In this document: positions 10,580 through 19,373 of the stretch, piece after piece
Position numbering within the stretch: position 1 is the first letter of the stretch
Layout of the letters: each line of letters begins with the position of its first letter
From: an uncultured bacterium
GTDB lineage: Bacteria > Bacillota_I > Bacilli_A > RFN20 > CAG-826
Assembly: GCA_949284685.1 (NCBI GenBank)
Contig: CASDWE010000002.1
Span: 784,106-848,105, forward strand
Reading direction: 5' to 3'
Length of the DNA: 64,000 nucleotides
The notes under the pieces: generated by a model
What the model was told of the DNA's origin: nothing
Seen by the model: the letters and a program-made list of their open reading frames with translations, nothing else
The model's database searches: none
Position numbers and translations under genes: made by a program

Positions 10580-11970
10580 TTTTTTGTTGCATTTTTATAT
10601 AGTTGATATGTAGATGGGGCAACATCATCAATTTTAGCAATTTGGAATTTTTTTAAAATAACTTGTCCTAGTTTTGTTCCTTTTTTAACATATTTTTTTG
10701 TTGTATAAACTACTTCTGCAGCGGTTTTTTTAGATAATATTAAGCATATTTGTGCGGCGATATTCTTAATATTATCATCTTGAATTTCACCTTTAACAAT
10801 GACATGTGCACCTGGATAATTATGAATATGAAAAAACATATCATTATCTTTAGCTATATGAAATGTTAAATAATCATTTTGCAAATCATTTTTTCCAAAT
10901 AATATTTTGTTATTTCTAACTTTTATTTGATATGGATTGATCTTTTTTATAATTTGCTTTTCGTTTCTAGTTAAAGAAACATCTTTAATTAAATATGATT
11001 GCATCTGAAGCAAATCTTCTTCATCGCCGTTTTCAAATTGTGATAGTAAATTATTATAATAAGTAATATCTTCTTTTGCTTTTTGTAGTTGTATATTAGC
11101 GTTTTCAATTTTGCTTTTTGCTTTTTTGTAGGAAACAAAACATTTGTTTGCAAGTTTTGTCAGCGGCAATGTTTCATCATATTTTTTGTTATAATCAAGA
11201 AACATTTTTTCAATTTCATCTTTATTTAGATAATAACAAGCATTTCCTAATTCTTGATATATTAAATCTTTTTTACCATTTTCAATTTCTTCTTTTATTA
11301 TTGGAACCTTTTTATTTAAAATTTTTATTTTGTGTGTAATAAAATTATATAGACGATTAAATTTATCGTATTTTCTTTTTTTGATTGCTTCATAATATAA
11401 AGTCATTGCATAATTTTTATAATCAATAGGGCTAATCTCATAATTTATGTTTTTGATATTATTATTTGACGGAAGCGAGTATGTTTGATTTATTAATAAC
11501 GTTCTTTTAGATAAAATATTTTCATTTTTTAATAACAATAAAACAGTGTATTTTTCATCGCAAAGAATTAAATTTGTTTTATTAAATATAAGTTCGATAA
11601 CTAAATGATATTTTTTATAATCATATTCATCAACTTTTTTTGATAAGTTGAAAACAATTATTTGGTCGTTATTTAATCTTTTCATATCGACAATATAACT
11701 ATCTTTTATAAAGTGTCGAAATTTAAAAGCGATATCTTTATCTAAATTTGAAACATTTTTTTCTTTTTTAAATAAACCAATATACGGATTATTGTTTTTT
11801 AAATTAATTAAAAGATCTTCATTTCGGTTATAAGAGAAAGATAAAACAACACAGTCGAGGCTGATGAAAGTAAAATTTGTTATATGATTGCCATTTAATT
11901 TTGTTTTCAGCTCATCACAAATTAAAGAAAAATTGTTTTTTAAAAATAAATTTATTTCCACGAAATACAT
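10576..11970 (-). CDS. rqcH: Ribosome quality control protein RqcH (NFACT family)
   Basis: 464 residues. RqcH binds stalled 50S subunits and adds C-terminal alanine tails that mark nascent chains for degradation. The C-terminal NFACT-R domain is clear (DMFFHIHNYPGAHVIVKG, then VKKGTKLGQVILKK). The middle is coiled coil (about residues 225-330). The protein is about 100 residues shorter than the usual 560-580, mainly in the N-terminal and middle parts, and the N-terminal FbpA-like region is divergent. It was formerly annotated as fibronectin-binding protein. It is a single gene that overlaps the end of the lipoprotein gene by four bases. Confidence 0.9.
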   Translation of the reverse strand: MYFVEINLFLKNNFSLICDELKTKLNGNHITNFTFISLDCVVLSFSYNRNEDLLINLKNNNPYIGLFKKEKNVSNLDKDIAFKFRHFIKDSYIVDMKRLNNDQIIVFNLSKKVDEYDYKKYHLVIELIFNKTNLILCDEKYTVLLLLKNENILSKRTLLINQTYSLPSNNNIKNINYEISPIDYKNYAMTLYYEAIKKRKYDKFNRLYNFITHKIKILNKKVPIIKEEIENGKKDLIYQELGNACYYLNKDEIEKMFLDYNKKYDETLPLTKLANKCFVSYKKAKSKIENANIQLQKAKEDITYYNNLLSQFENGDEEDLLQMQSYLIKDVSLTRNEKQIIKKINPYQIKVRNNKILFGKNDLQNDYLTFHIAKDNDMFFHIHNYPGAHVIVKGEIQDDNIKNIAAQICLILSKKTAAEVVYTTKKYVKKGTKLGQVILKKFQIAKIDDVAPSTYQLYKNATKN

Positions 11971-12039
11971 TTTACCAACATTTTTGAAAAAATATAGGTA
12001 TATCTACGATACAAATTGTCTCTATATAATTAAGTTTGT

Positions 12040-12068
12040 TTGACTACTTCTAATAATACACGTATAAT
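12040..12068 (+). promoter_or_regulatory. Strong promoter of the gmk operon, near-leaderless
   Basis: -35 TTGACT and -10 TATAAT with a 17-base spacer, the best promoter in this part of the window. Only 14 bases separate the -10 from the gmk ATG. The mRNA leader should be about eight bases, with no Shine-Dalgarno site. Confidence 0.75.
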
Positions 12069-12082
12069 CTAATCAATTATTT

Positions 12083-12667
12083 ATGAAAAAAGGTTTATTA
12101 ATTATTTTAAGTGGTCCAAGCGGAGTTGGGAAAGGTACGATAAGAAAAAAAATTTTTTCTAATCGTAAATTAAATCTTGTCTATTCAATATCAATGACAA
12201 CCCGCAAGCCAAGACCTAAAGAAATACCAAATGTCGATTATTATTTCGTTAGTGAAAAACAATTTTTAGATAATATTGAAAAAGATAATTTTTTAGAATA
12301 TTGTCGATTTGTGGGAAATTATTATGGCACCCCAAAAGATAAAGTTGAGCAATGGTTAAATCAAGGAAAAAATGTATTATTGGAAATTGAAATAAATGGT
12401 GCAAATCAAGTGCTAAGCAAAGTTAAAGGAGACAATGTTGTTTCAATATTTCTTTTGCCTCCTTCCCTAGAAGAATTAGAAAAAAGAATTCGTTTACGAA
12501 AAAGTGAAACCGAAGATATTATCAAAGAGCGATTAGAAAAAGCACGCAAGGAAATTAATAAAACCGAAGGCTATGATTATATTGTTATTAATGATGATTT
12601 AAAGCGTACTAGTGAAGAAATTACTAATATTATTTTAAATAAAATAAAAACGTTAGATAATAAGTAG
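12083..12667 (+). CDS. gmk: Guanylate kinase
   Basis: 194 residues, cytosolic. It converts GMP to GDP with ATP. It has the P-loop SGPSGVGKGTI at residues 10-20, the GMP-binding SMTTRKPRPKE and DYYFVSE segments, and the lid region RLRKSETEDIIKERL. It heads the conserved Firmicute operon running to rpe. It has no ribosome site, and its promoter predicts a very short leader. rpoZ, which usually follows gmk, is absent; priA begins four bases later. Confidence 0.97.
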   Translation: MKKGLLIILSGPSGVGKGTIRKKIFSNRKLNLVYSISMTTRKPRPKEIPNVDYYFVSEKQFLDNIEKDNFLEYCRFVGNYYGTPKDKVEQWLNQGKNVLLEIEINGANQVLSKVKGDNVVSIFLLPPSLEELEKRIRLRKSETEDIIKERLEKARKEINKTEGYDYIVINDDLKRTSEEITNIILNKIKTLDNK

Positions 12668-12670
12668 TGT

Positions 12671-14866
12671 ATGAAGATATTACAAGTATTAATTCAACAC
12701 ACCGCTTTAAAACTTAATAGACCATTTACTTATGTCTATTTAGGCAATAAAAAAGTTGAGCGTGGTTTTCGTGTACTCGTAGATTTTCATAATCAAAAAC
12801 TTGTTGGTTATGTTGTCGATGTTTGTAATAGCGATTTAACAAAACAAGAACTTGAAGAAAAAACCGGTTTAAAAATAAATGATATAATCGATGTTATAGA
12901 TGATAACGCTTTATTAGATGGTAATCTTCTTATTTTAGCAGACAAGATTACGGATTATTATTTAGCTAGTAAAATAAGTGTCTTGCAGACGATGCTTCCG
13001 CCTACTTTAAAACCATCTTTATCATCTTTAAAAGCACCTAAAATTGCTTATGATGAATATGTTTATGTTGTGAATACTAGTGAAGAAGATTTAACACCAA
13101 AGCAAATTGAACTCTTACGATTTTTAAAAAACAATGAAGAAATTTTAAAAAAGGATGTCAAATCTAAATCTATTTTAAAAAAATTAATTGAAATTGGTAG
13201 GGTTAAAATAAAAAAAGTAGAAAAATCTCGTCATGTTTTAGATTTAAAAATAACTGGACATGAAAAGCAGTTAAATAAAGATCAACAATTAGTATTTGAT
13301 GAGTTTTTTCAAAGCAACGATAAAATTTTCTTGTTACAAGGTGTTACTGGATCAGGGAAAACCGAAGTTTATTTACATATAGCAAAGCAAATCTTATCAG
13401 AAGGAAAAACAGTGTTAATATTAGTTCCAGAAATTTCATTAACACCGATGATGACCCAATATTTCTATAATAGATTTTCTAATGAAGTAGCGGTTTTACA
13501 TAGCGAATTAACAAGTGCAGAAAAATACGATGAATATCGAAAAATAGTCAGCGGTAAAGCAAAAATTGTTATCGGAGCAAGAAGTGCGATTTTTGCACCT
13601 TTAAAAAAACTCGGACTCATTATTATTGACGAAGAACATTCTGAATCATATAAGCAAGATAATTTGCCTTACTATGATGCACGACAAGTGGCGATTTTTC
13701 GTAGTCAAATTGAAGAATGCCGTATTATTTTAGCAAGCGCTACTCCTAGTTTAGAATCTCGTGCAAGAGCAAGCAAAAATGTTTATCATCTTTTACGTTT
13801 GAATAAAAGAATCAATCATCAAATTTTACCAACCACGACGATTGTAAATATGTTAGATTATCACAATATTGATCGTGAATCATACATATTTTCAAAGACT
13901 TTAAGAAATGAGATAAGAAAAAGATTAGATAAAAATGAACAAATTATTTTATTAATTAATAGAAGGGGATATTCAACTAGTTTTGCTTGTCGAAATTGTG
14001 GTCATGTTTTTAAATGTCCCTCTTGTAATGTAGCGCTTACTTATCATTATGGTGACAAAATGCTTAAGTGCCATCATTGTGATTATGTTGAATTAGAGCC
14101 AAATGAGTGTCCAAAATGTGGAAAGAATCACTTTATTAAAATTGGTTTTGGCAGTGAAAAAGTTTGTGAAGAAGTAAAAAAATTGTTTCCAGGCGCGAGA
14201 ATTTTACGTTTAGATAGCGATAATGCTAAAATTAAAAAAACTATTACAAAAACATTAGATAGTTTTAAAAATCATGAGGCAGATATTTTAATTGGCACAC
14301 AAATGATAGCAAAAGGTCATGATTTTGAAAATGTCACTTTGGTTGGTATCGTTTTAGCGGATATTGGTTTAAACACTCCATCATATCGCAGTAGTGAAAA
14401 AACATTTCAACTAGTTACGCAGGCTATTGGAAGAAGCGGCAGAGGTAATAAAAAAGGAGATGCGATTATTCAAACTTATTCTCCAAGTCATTACGCAATA
14501 ACATTCGCAGCTAGACAAAATTATGATTTATTTTATCAAAAAGAAATTCAAGTAAGAAAAGAAGGATATTATCCTCCATATTGTTACATGGCTCGTATTT
14601 CAATAAGTGGTAAAAACGAATCGACAGTTGTTGAAAATGCTTATGTTTTGTCTTTAAAATTAAAAGAAAAATTTCTTACAAATGGTGACATAATCGGACC
14701 ATCGTCTCCATATATTCCAGATTTTGGAAACAATTTTACTCGAGCAATTTTAGTTAAGTATAAAGATATTAAACTTGCTAATGAGATATTTAAAGAAATT
14801 TTGATTCCTCTTATAGAAGGATCAAATTTAAAACTATCTTTAAACATCGATCCATATGATTTTTAA
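12671..14866 (+). CDS. priA: Primosomal protein N' (PriA helicase)
   Basis: 731 residues. It restarts replication at collapsed forks by remodelling DNA and loading the primosome. Visible are an N-terminal 3'-DNA-binding domain, the Walker A GVTGSGKTEVYL, the DEEH box (LIIIDEEHSESYK), and a four-pair cysteine cluster (CRNCGHVFKCPSC, then CHHC, CPKC) binding two zincs. Helicase motifs IV-VI follow (GTQMIAKGHDF; QAIGRSGRG). It works with DnaB and DnaI, encoded at 44776-46963. It starts four bases after gmk. The def and fmt genes that usually follow are missing. Confidence 0.97.
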   Translation: MKILQVLIQHTALKLNRPFTYVYLGNKKVERGFRVLVDFHNQKLVGYVVDVCNSDLTKQELEEKTGLKINDIIDVIDDNALLDGNLLILADKITDYYLASKISVLQTMLPPTLKPSLSSLKAPKIAYDEYVYVVNTSEEDLTPKQIELLRFLKNNEEILKKDVKSKSILKKLIEIGRVKIKKVEKSRHVLDLKITGHEKQLNKDQQLVFDEFFQSNDKIFLLQGVTGSGKTEVYLHIAKQILSEGKTVLILVPEISLTPMMTQYFYNRFSNEVAVLHSELTSAEKYDEYRKIVSGKAKIVIGARSAIFAPLKKLGLIIIDEEHSESYKQDNLPYYDARQVAIFRSQIEECRIILASATPSLESRARASKNVYHLLRLNKRINHQILPTTTIVNMLDYHNIDRESYIFSKTLRNEIRKRLDKNEQIILLINRRGYSTSFACRNCGHVFKCPSCNVALTYHYGDKMLKCHHCDYVELEPNECPKCGKNHFIKIGFGSEKVCEEVKKLFPGARILRLDSDNAKIKKTITKTLDSFKNHEADILIGTQMIAKGHDFENVTLVGIVLADIGLNTPSYRSSEKTFQLVTQAIGRSGRGNKKGDAIIQTYSPSHYAITFAARQNYDLFYQKEIQVRKEGYYPPYCYMARISISGKNESTVVENAYVLSLKLKEKFLTNGDIIGPSSPYIPDFGNNFTRAILVKYKDIKLANEIFKEILIPLIEGSNLKLSLNIDPYDF

Positions 14867-14962
14867 TTTATAACATTAAATCAAACTATTATAATTGCAT
14901 TATTTTTTAAAAAGTATTTTAAAAAACTTTATTAATTATATAATATTAGTGTGAGGTAGGCT

Positions 14963-15406
14963 ATGGTAGTTATTTATGTTTATGGTTTAGATCAATTTGT
15001 TGTTGGTGATATCTCAAAAGAAATTAGCAAGAATTTAGCTAATCTATATGAAGTGGATATTGATGAGATAAATTTTGTCGCAGTTAATAATATGGTATTT
15101 CATAACGGAGTTGAACAAACAAGCTGGCATACTATTATAAGAATAGTTGCTCCTGAAGTTTGTCATGTTTTACAAGATAAAATTAAAAATTATCTTATTG
15201 AATGTTTTAAAGATTATACAATCAATATCGAGATTTATTTTGAATATTTTCATAACCACGATCATATTTTGCATATCAATGAAGATTATCCAAGATATAT
15301 GAGCGAAAAAAATGTTGTTGAAATCGATGATGAATATGATGAAAGTGAAGAAGTTTTTGACGGCAACATTTTTGAAAATTTTAATAAGCATTTTCATAAC
15401 GATTAG
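14963..15406 (+). CDS. DUF1904-like small protein
   Basis: 147 residues. The first 100 residues resemble the tautomerase-like DUF1904 fold: MVVIYVYGLDQ, a helix, then a strand-helix-strand with EIYFEYF. The rest is an acidic, His-rich tail (DDEYDESEE, HND end), so it could bind metal. It replaces def/fmt in the gmk-rpe operon and starts 96 bases after priA. A TATAAT-like sequence at 14939-14944 could serve as an internal promoter, though no good -35 is seen. The GAGGT ribosome site is clear. Function is unknown; the family assignment is moderate. Confidence 0.55.
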   Translation: MVVIYVYGLDQFVVGDISKEISKNLANLYEVDIDEINFVAVNNMVFHNGVEQTSWHTIIRIVAPEVCHVLQDKIKNYLIECFKDYTINIEIYFEYFHNHDHILHINEDYPRYMSEKNVVEIDDEYDESEEVFDGNIFENFNKHFHND

Positions 15407-15417
15407 AGGTGATATTT

Positions 15418-16692
15418 ATGGAATCATTAAATGCAGCACTGACAGTTTTGCAAGACATTATTGCAAATAAAACATCTTTTCATAGTGCGTTGAAAAAATG
15501 TTTTGACAGCATTGATAAAAATAAAATTTCCAGCGGGGATGTAAGTGCTTTATGCGGATGTTATTTACGCCATTATATTGTGTTTAATACGATATTTGAT
15601 AAATATTTTTCTAATGCAAAAGACAATACAAAAATCGCTATGGGACTGTGTTTTGCAAATGCTTTGTTTTTAAAACGCTTAAATAATGATGATTGTTTAA
15701 AATTTGTTACTGATGTAGCAAAAAACGATAATTATGAATTAAACATTGATGATTTTAAAAATCTTTTGGAAAAGAAAATCAATGGCGAACCATTAATTAA
15801 TCCTGAATTAAACAAAATTTCTTATGAATTTATTAGTCAAAGATATAACGTTAATGAATGGATTTGCAAAATGTGGACTAATCAATTTGGCAAAAACAAA
15901 GCAATAAAAATCGCCCGTGCAAATACCAAGACTGCACCTATTTATTTACAAGTTAATACATTGCTTTGTGATAAAAAAACTTTGTTAGAAAGCTATAAAG
16001 ATGAATTTATAGATACACCAAAAAATGATTTACTAATTTATAACAAAAAAGATTCTATTAGAAGAAAACAATATATCGTCACAAATAAGGCAGTAATAAT
16101 CTCTCCGATTATCAAAGAGATTTTAGATAAAATTGATATCGATGTTTTAAAACCTGTTTATTTATATTCTGGATACGCTAATGGAAATGTCTTTTTAAAT
16201 TTATCTTTTAGATTTTTAAATAATCTCCATATCGATAACTTTATCACGCCGAATAAAGATTTATTTACTATCGCACCGATTGTTAATCGTTATCAGTTAA
16301 AAAATATTAACACTATTGAATGCACTCCAAGTGGACTTATAACTGCTATATCTAGCAAAACACCTTTGTTTGTAGTGATGCCTGATTCTAGTAATTTTTA
16401 TCGTTTAAGAAATGAACCTGATTATTTTTTAAATTTTGATAAAAATAGTTTGGATGATTTGATTACAAAGCAAAAAGAAACCATCCAAGAATGTTCAAAG
16501 TATGTTGAAGACGACGGATTGCTAGTATATTTTGTCACCACAATTGATCGAAAAGAAGGTCAACTCATCGTCTTAGATTTTTTAAGCAAAAATAAACAAT
16601 TTACCTTGTTAGATGATAGGCAATGCTTCCCATTTGAAGAAGAGGGCGATTCGATTTATTATGCAATTTTAAAAAAGGCTAAGACTAACTAA
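15418..16692 (+). CDS. RsmB-family protein with lost catalytic cysteines
   Basis: 424 residues in the operon position of rsmB (16S rRNA m5C967 methyltransferase). The N-terminal NusB-like helical domain, then YLQVNTLLCDKKTLL, NEPDYF, a DGLLVY strand and a final YYAILKK all align with RsmB. However the SAM loop (normally CAAPGGKT) is unrecognisable (SGYANGN). The catalytic PCSG is PDSS (Asp323 for Cys). The second Cys of YSTCT is Thr374 (YFVTT). It therefore cannot be an m5C methyltransferase by the known mechanism, but the frame is intact. It may be a retained rRNA- or ribosome-binding scaffold. The start at 15418 follows AGAGGTG by six bases; a GTG at 15409 lies inside that site. Confidence 0.85.
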   Translation: MESLNAALTVLQDIIANKTSFHSALKKCFDSIDKNKISSGDVSALCGCYLRHYIVFNTIFDKYFSNAKDNTKIAMGLCFANALFLKRLNNDDCLKFVTDVAKNDNYELNIDDFKNLLEKKINGEPLINPELNKISYEFISQRYNVNEWICKMWTNQFGKNKAIKIARANTKTAPIYLQVNTLLCDKKTLLESYKDEFIDTPKNDLLIYNKKDSIRRKQYIVTNKAVIISPIIKEILDKIDIDVLKPVYLYSGYANGNVFLNLSFRFLNNLHIDNFITPNKDLFTIAPIVNRYQLKNINTIECTPSGLITAISSKTPLFVVMPDSSNFYRLRNEPDYFLNFDKNSLDDLITKQKETIQECSKYVEDDGLLVYFVTTIDRKEGQLIVLDFLSKNKQFTLLDDRQCFPFEEEGDSIYYAILKKAKTN

Positions 16693-17741
16693 TGATTAAT
16701 TTATACTCACTGACAATTGATAAATTAGAAAAATTAGTTCTCGAAGATGAGCAAAAAAAATATCGAGCGACTCAATTATATATTTGGCTTTATGAAAAAA
16801 GGGCCAATAGTTTTGATATGATGAGCGATATTTCTTTGCGTTATCGTGAAGTTTTGAAAAACAAATATTGTCTTAATTTGCCAACAATAGATACAAAACA
16901 AATTGCAAGCGATGGAACTATTAAATTATTGTTAAATTTAAATGACGAAAACAAAATTGAAACAGTATTAATGCGATATAGTTATGGAAATGTCGTCTGT
17001 GTTTCTAGCCAAGTTGGTTGTAATATGGGATGCGCTTTTTGTGCTTCTGGATTATTAAAAAAGAAAAGAAATTTAACTGTCGACGAGATGGTTGGACAAG
17101 TTATGGTCATCGATAATTTGTTGAAAGAAGAAGATCCAACAAAAAGAGTTACGCATATCGTCGTGATGGGAACAGGGGAACCATTTGATAATTACGATAA
17201 TGTTATGGATTTTGTACGTATTTGTAATCATCCTAAAGCATTTGCTATTGGTGCTAGGCACATAACAATCTCAACTTGCGGACTTGTTGACAAAATAATT
17301 CAATATTCAAAAGAAGGATTGCAAATCAACCTTGCGGTTAGTTTGCACGCTAGTAATGACGAAACGCGTAATAAATTGATGAAAATTAATAAAGTTTATC
17401 CTTTAAAAGAATTAATTGCTGCTTGTAAAGAATATGAAAAAAACGCTAATCGACGACTAACTTTTGAATATATTTTATTAAAAGATGTCAATGACTCTTT
17501 ACAAAACGCTGATGAATTAGCAAAATTAATACATGGGATGTTAAGTTATGTTAATCTCATACCATATAATTGTGTCGATGAAAAAGATTTCAAACGAAGC
17601 GATAATAAAACTGTTAAAGCGTTTTTAGATCGTTTGATAAAAAATGGCGTTACAGCAACTATTAGAAAAGAGTTTGGTAGCGATATTGATGCAGCATGTG
17701 GACAATTGAGAGCTAAACGGTTAATAAAAGATGAAAAATAA
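16692..17741 (+). CDS. rlmN: 23S rRNA (adenine-2503-C2)-methyltransferase RlmN
   Basis: 349 residues, radical-SAM enzyme that methylates A2503 of 23S rRNA and A37 of some tRNAs. The cluster-binding CxxxCxxC is visible in GCNMGCAFCASG. VVMGTGEPFDN is the SAM-binding GEP motif. The methyl-carrying C-terminal cysteine lies in GSDIDAACGQL. Its catalytic residues are intact, unlike its upstream neighbour. Its ATG overlaps the previous TAA by one base, and its own end overlaps the phosphatase start by 11 bases. Confidence 0.97.
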   Translation: MINLYSLTIDKLEKLVLEDEQKKYRATQLYIWLYEKRANSFDMMSDISLRYREVLKNKYCLNLPTIDTKQIASDGTIKLLLNLNDENKIETVLMRYSYGNVVCVSSQVGCNMGCAFCASGLLKKKRNLTVDEMVGQVMVIDNLLKEEDPTKRVTHIVVMGTGEPFDNYDNVMDFVRICNHPKAFAIGARHITISTCGLVDKIIQYSKEGLQINLAVSLHASNDETRNKLMKINKVYPLKELIAACKEYEKNANRRLTFEYILLKDVNDSLQNADELAKLIHGMLSYVNLIPYNCVDEKDFKRSDNKTVKAFLDRLIKNGVTATIRKEFGSDIDAACGQLRAKRLIKDEK

Positions 17742-18495
17742 AGCTATTGGTACATACTGTTTTAAAACAGATTTAGGGCGTATTCGTATTACAAACGAAG
17801 ACCAAGCTATTGCATTAACTAACGCTCATGGCGATGTTATGCTTTTAGTTTGTGATGGAATGGGCGGACAAAATCATGGTGATCTTGCTTCCCGACTTTG
17901 CAAAGATATCATTGTTGAAGAATTTAATAAAACTAAATTTTTGAATATGCCAGCAGTTTTTGTCAAGATGTGGTTAAAAACTATTATTAAAAAAGCCAAT
18001 AGTGCTGTTTATGATGAAAGTATTAGAAATCCGATTTATAAGGGAATGGGCACCACTTTAACTTTAGCTCTTGTGAGGAAAAATAGCTTAATTATCGCTC
18101 AAATTGGTGATTCGAGAGCCTATGTTTTAACAAAAGACAACAAGTTGAAACAATTGACAACCGATCAAACATATGTGGCTTATCTTTATCGAAGTGGACA
18201 AATTAAAGAAAGCGATATGAAGACACATCCAAAACGACATGTTTTATTAAATGCACTAGGCATATATCCAAGTATTAGCGTTGATATTATTACATACAAA
18301 TATAACAAAGAACCTGTTTTGTTATGTAGTGATGGATTATATAACAATATTCCAGTATCAGATATTGAATCAATCATTTCATTAGATGACACACCCCAAC
18401 AAAAGTGTGATGAATTAATATCGTTAGCAAACGCAAATGGAGGCAGTGATAATATCGCTATTGTGTATTGGGAGGCATCTATTCATGGCTATTAA
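17731..18495 (+). CDS. stp: PP2C-type Ser/Thr protein phosphatase (Stp/PrpC)
   Basis: 254 residues. All metal-binding PP2C motifs are present: RITNEDQA, VCDGMGGQNHGD, GMGTTLTLA, QIGDSRAYV, LLCSDGLYNNI and GGSDNIAIV. It reverses phosphorylation by the kinase encoded next. The genes overlap by 11 bases, so both are made together. Known targets in Firmicutes include translation factors and cell-wall proteins; none can be named here. Confidence 0.95.
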   Translation: MKNKAIGTYCFKTDLGRIRITNEDQAIALTNAHGDVMLLVCDGMGGQNHGDLASRLCKDIIVEEFNKTKFLNMPAVFVKMWLKTIIKKANSAVYDESIRNPIYKGMGTTLTLALVRKNSLIIAQIGDSRAYVLTKDNKLKQLTTDQTYVAYLYRSGQIKESDMKTHPKRHVLLNALGIYPSISVDIITYKYNKEPVLLCSDGLYNNIPVSDIESIISLDDTPQQKCDELISLANANGGSDNIAIVYWEASIHGY

Positions 18496-19369
18496 ATTTG
18501 GTAGTATTGTCGATGAAAGATATAAAATAACTAGCCGAGTTGGACATGGCGGTATGGCGGAAGTTTATGAAGGCGTTGATATTATTAATAAAAAAAGCGT
18601 CGCTATTAAGTTTATTCGTGAAGATGTTATGTCTAATCCAGTTAATTTAAAAAGATTTGAAAATGAAGCGAGTATTGTTGCTCAATTAAACGATCCTAAT
18701 ATTGTTAAAATATATAATCATGGTATTGTTGAAGGAAGACCTTATATCGCATATGAATTTATAAATGGGCAGTCTTTAAAAGAAGCTTTGGATTTTCGTA
18801 CTAGATTTTCTTTGCAAGAATCTGTTGATATAATGTTACAACTTACTAGTGCTTTAAAATGTGCACATGATCACTTTATTATTCATCGTGACATAAAACC
18901 AGATAATATTTTTATTATGGCGGATGGGACTATTAAACTTGGAGATTTTGGAATTGCACAAGTTGACACTATTCGTTCAAATTTAACTTCCACAAATGAA
19001 GTTGTTGGCTCTGTTCATTATATGGCACCAGAAATTGCGCAAGGTAAGCCTGCGACAACAAAATCCGACATTTACGCCGCGGGAGTGACATTTTATGAAT
19101 TGCTCTCTGGCCATTTACCTTTTGAAAAATCTAACCCGGTCGATGTTGCGGTCAGCCAAGTTAAAGATAAATTTCCTTCGATTAAAAAATATGTTGTCAA
19201 TTGTCCAAAAGAAATTGAAAGAATAATTGATAAAGCGACAAGGAAAAATCCAAAAGATCGTTATAACGACGTGATGGAAATGCACGATGATTTATTAAAA
19301 ATCAAGCAAAATCCTTCTCTTTTAAAAGAAAAAAAATCTTTTTTAAGTCGCTTATTTGGGTTTAAATAA
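18485..19369 (+). CDS. prkC: Soluble PrkC-type Ser/Thr kinase lacking TM and PASTA
   Basis: 294 residues, only the kinase domain. Visible are the glycine loop GHGGMAEVYEG, the ATP-binding VAIKFI, the catalytic HRDIKPDN, GDFGIAQ, the activation segment VGSVHYMAPE and the SDIYAAGVTFYELL helix. Firmicute PrkC normally continues with a juxtamembrane region, a membrane helix and extracellular PASTA repeats (about 600-700 residues). Here the protein stops after a basic tail (KKSFLSRLFGFK). It should be cytosolic or peripherally membrane-bound, without muropeptide sensing. The start at 18485 follows a GGGAGG site. Confidence 0.93.
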   Translation: MAIKFGSIVDERYKITSRVGHGGMAEVYEGVDIINKKSVAIKFIREDVMSNPVNLKRFENEASIVAQLNDPNIVKIYNHGIVEGRPYIAYEFINGQSLKEALDFRTRFSLQESVDIMLQLTSALKCAHDHFIIHRDIKPDNIFIMADGTIKLGDFGIAQVDTIRSNLTSTNEVVGSVHYMAPEIAQGKPATTKSDIYAAGVTFYELLSGHLPFEKSNPVDVAVSQVKDKFPSIKKYVVNCPKEIERIIDKATRKNPKDRYNDVMEMHDDLLKIKQNPSLLKEKKSFLSRLFGFK

Positions 19370-19373
19370 GTAT

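Noticed and set aside
15409-15411. GTG start codons at 15409, 20925, 55069, 59798 and 61907
   Set aside because: Each lies inside a GGTG-type ribosome site with a properly spaced ATG just downstream.
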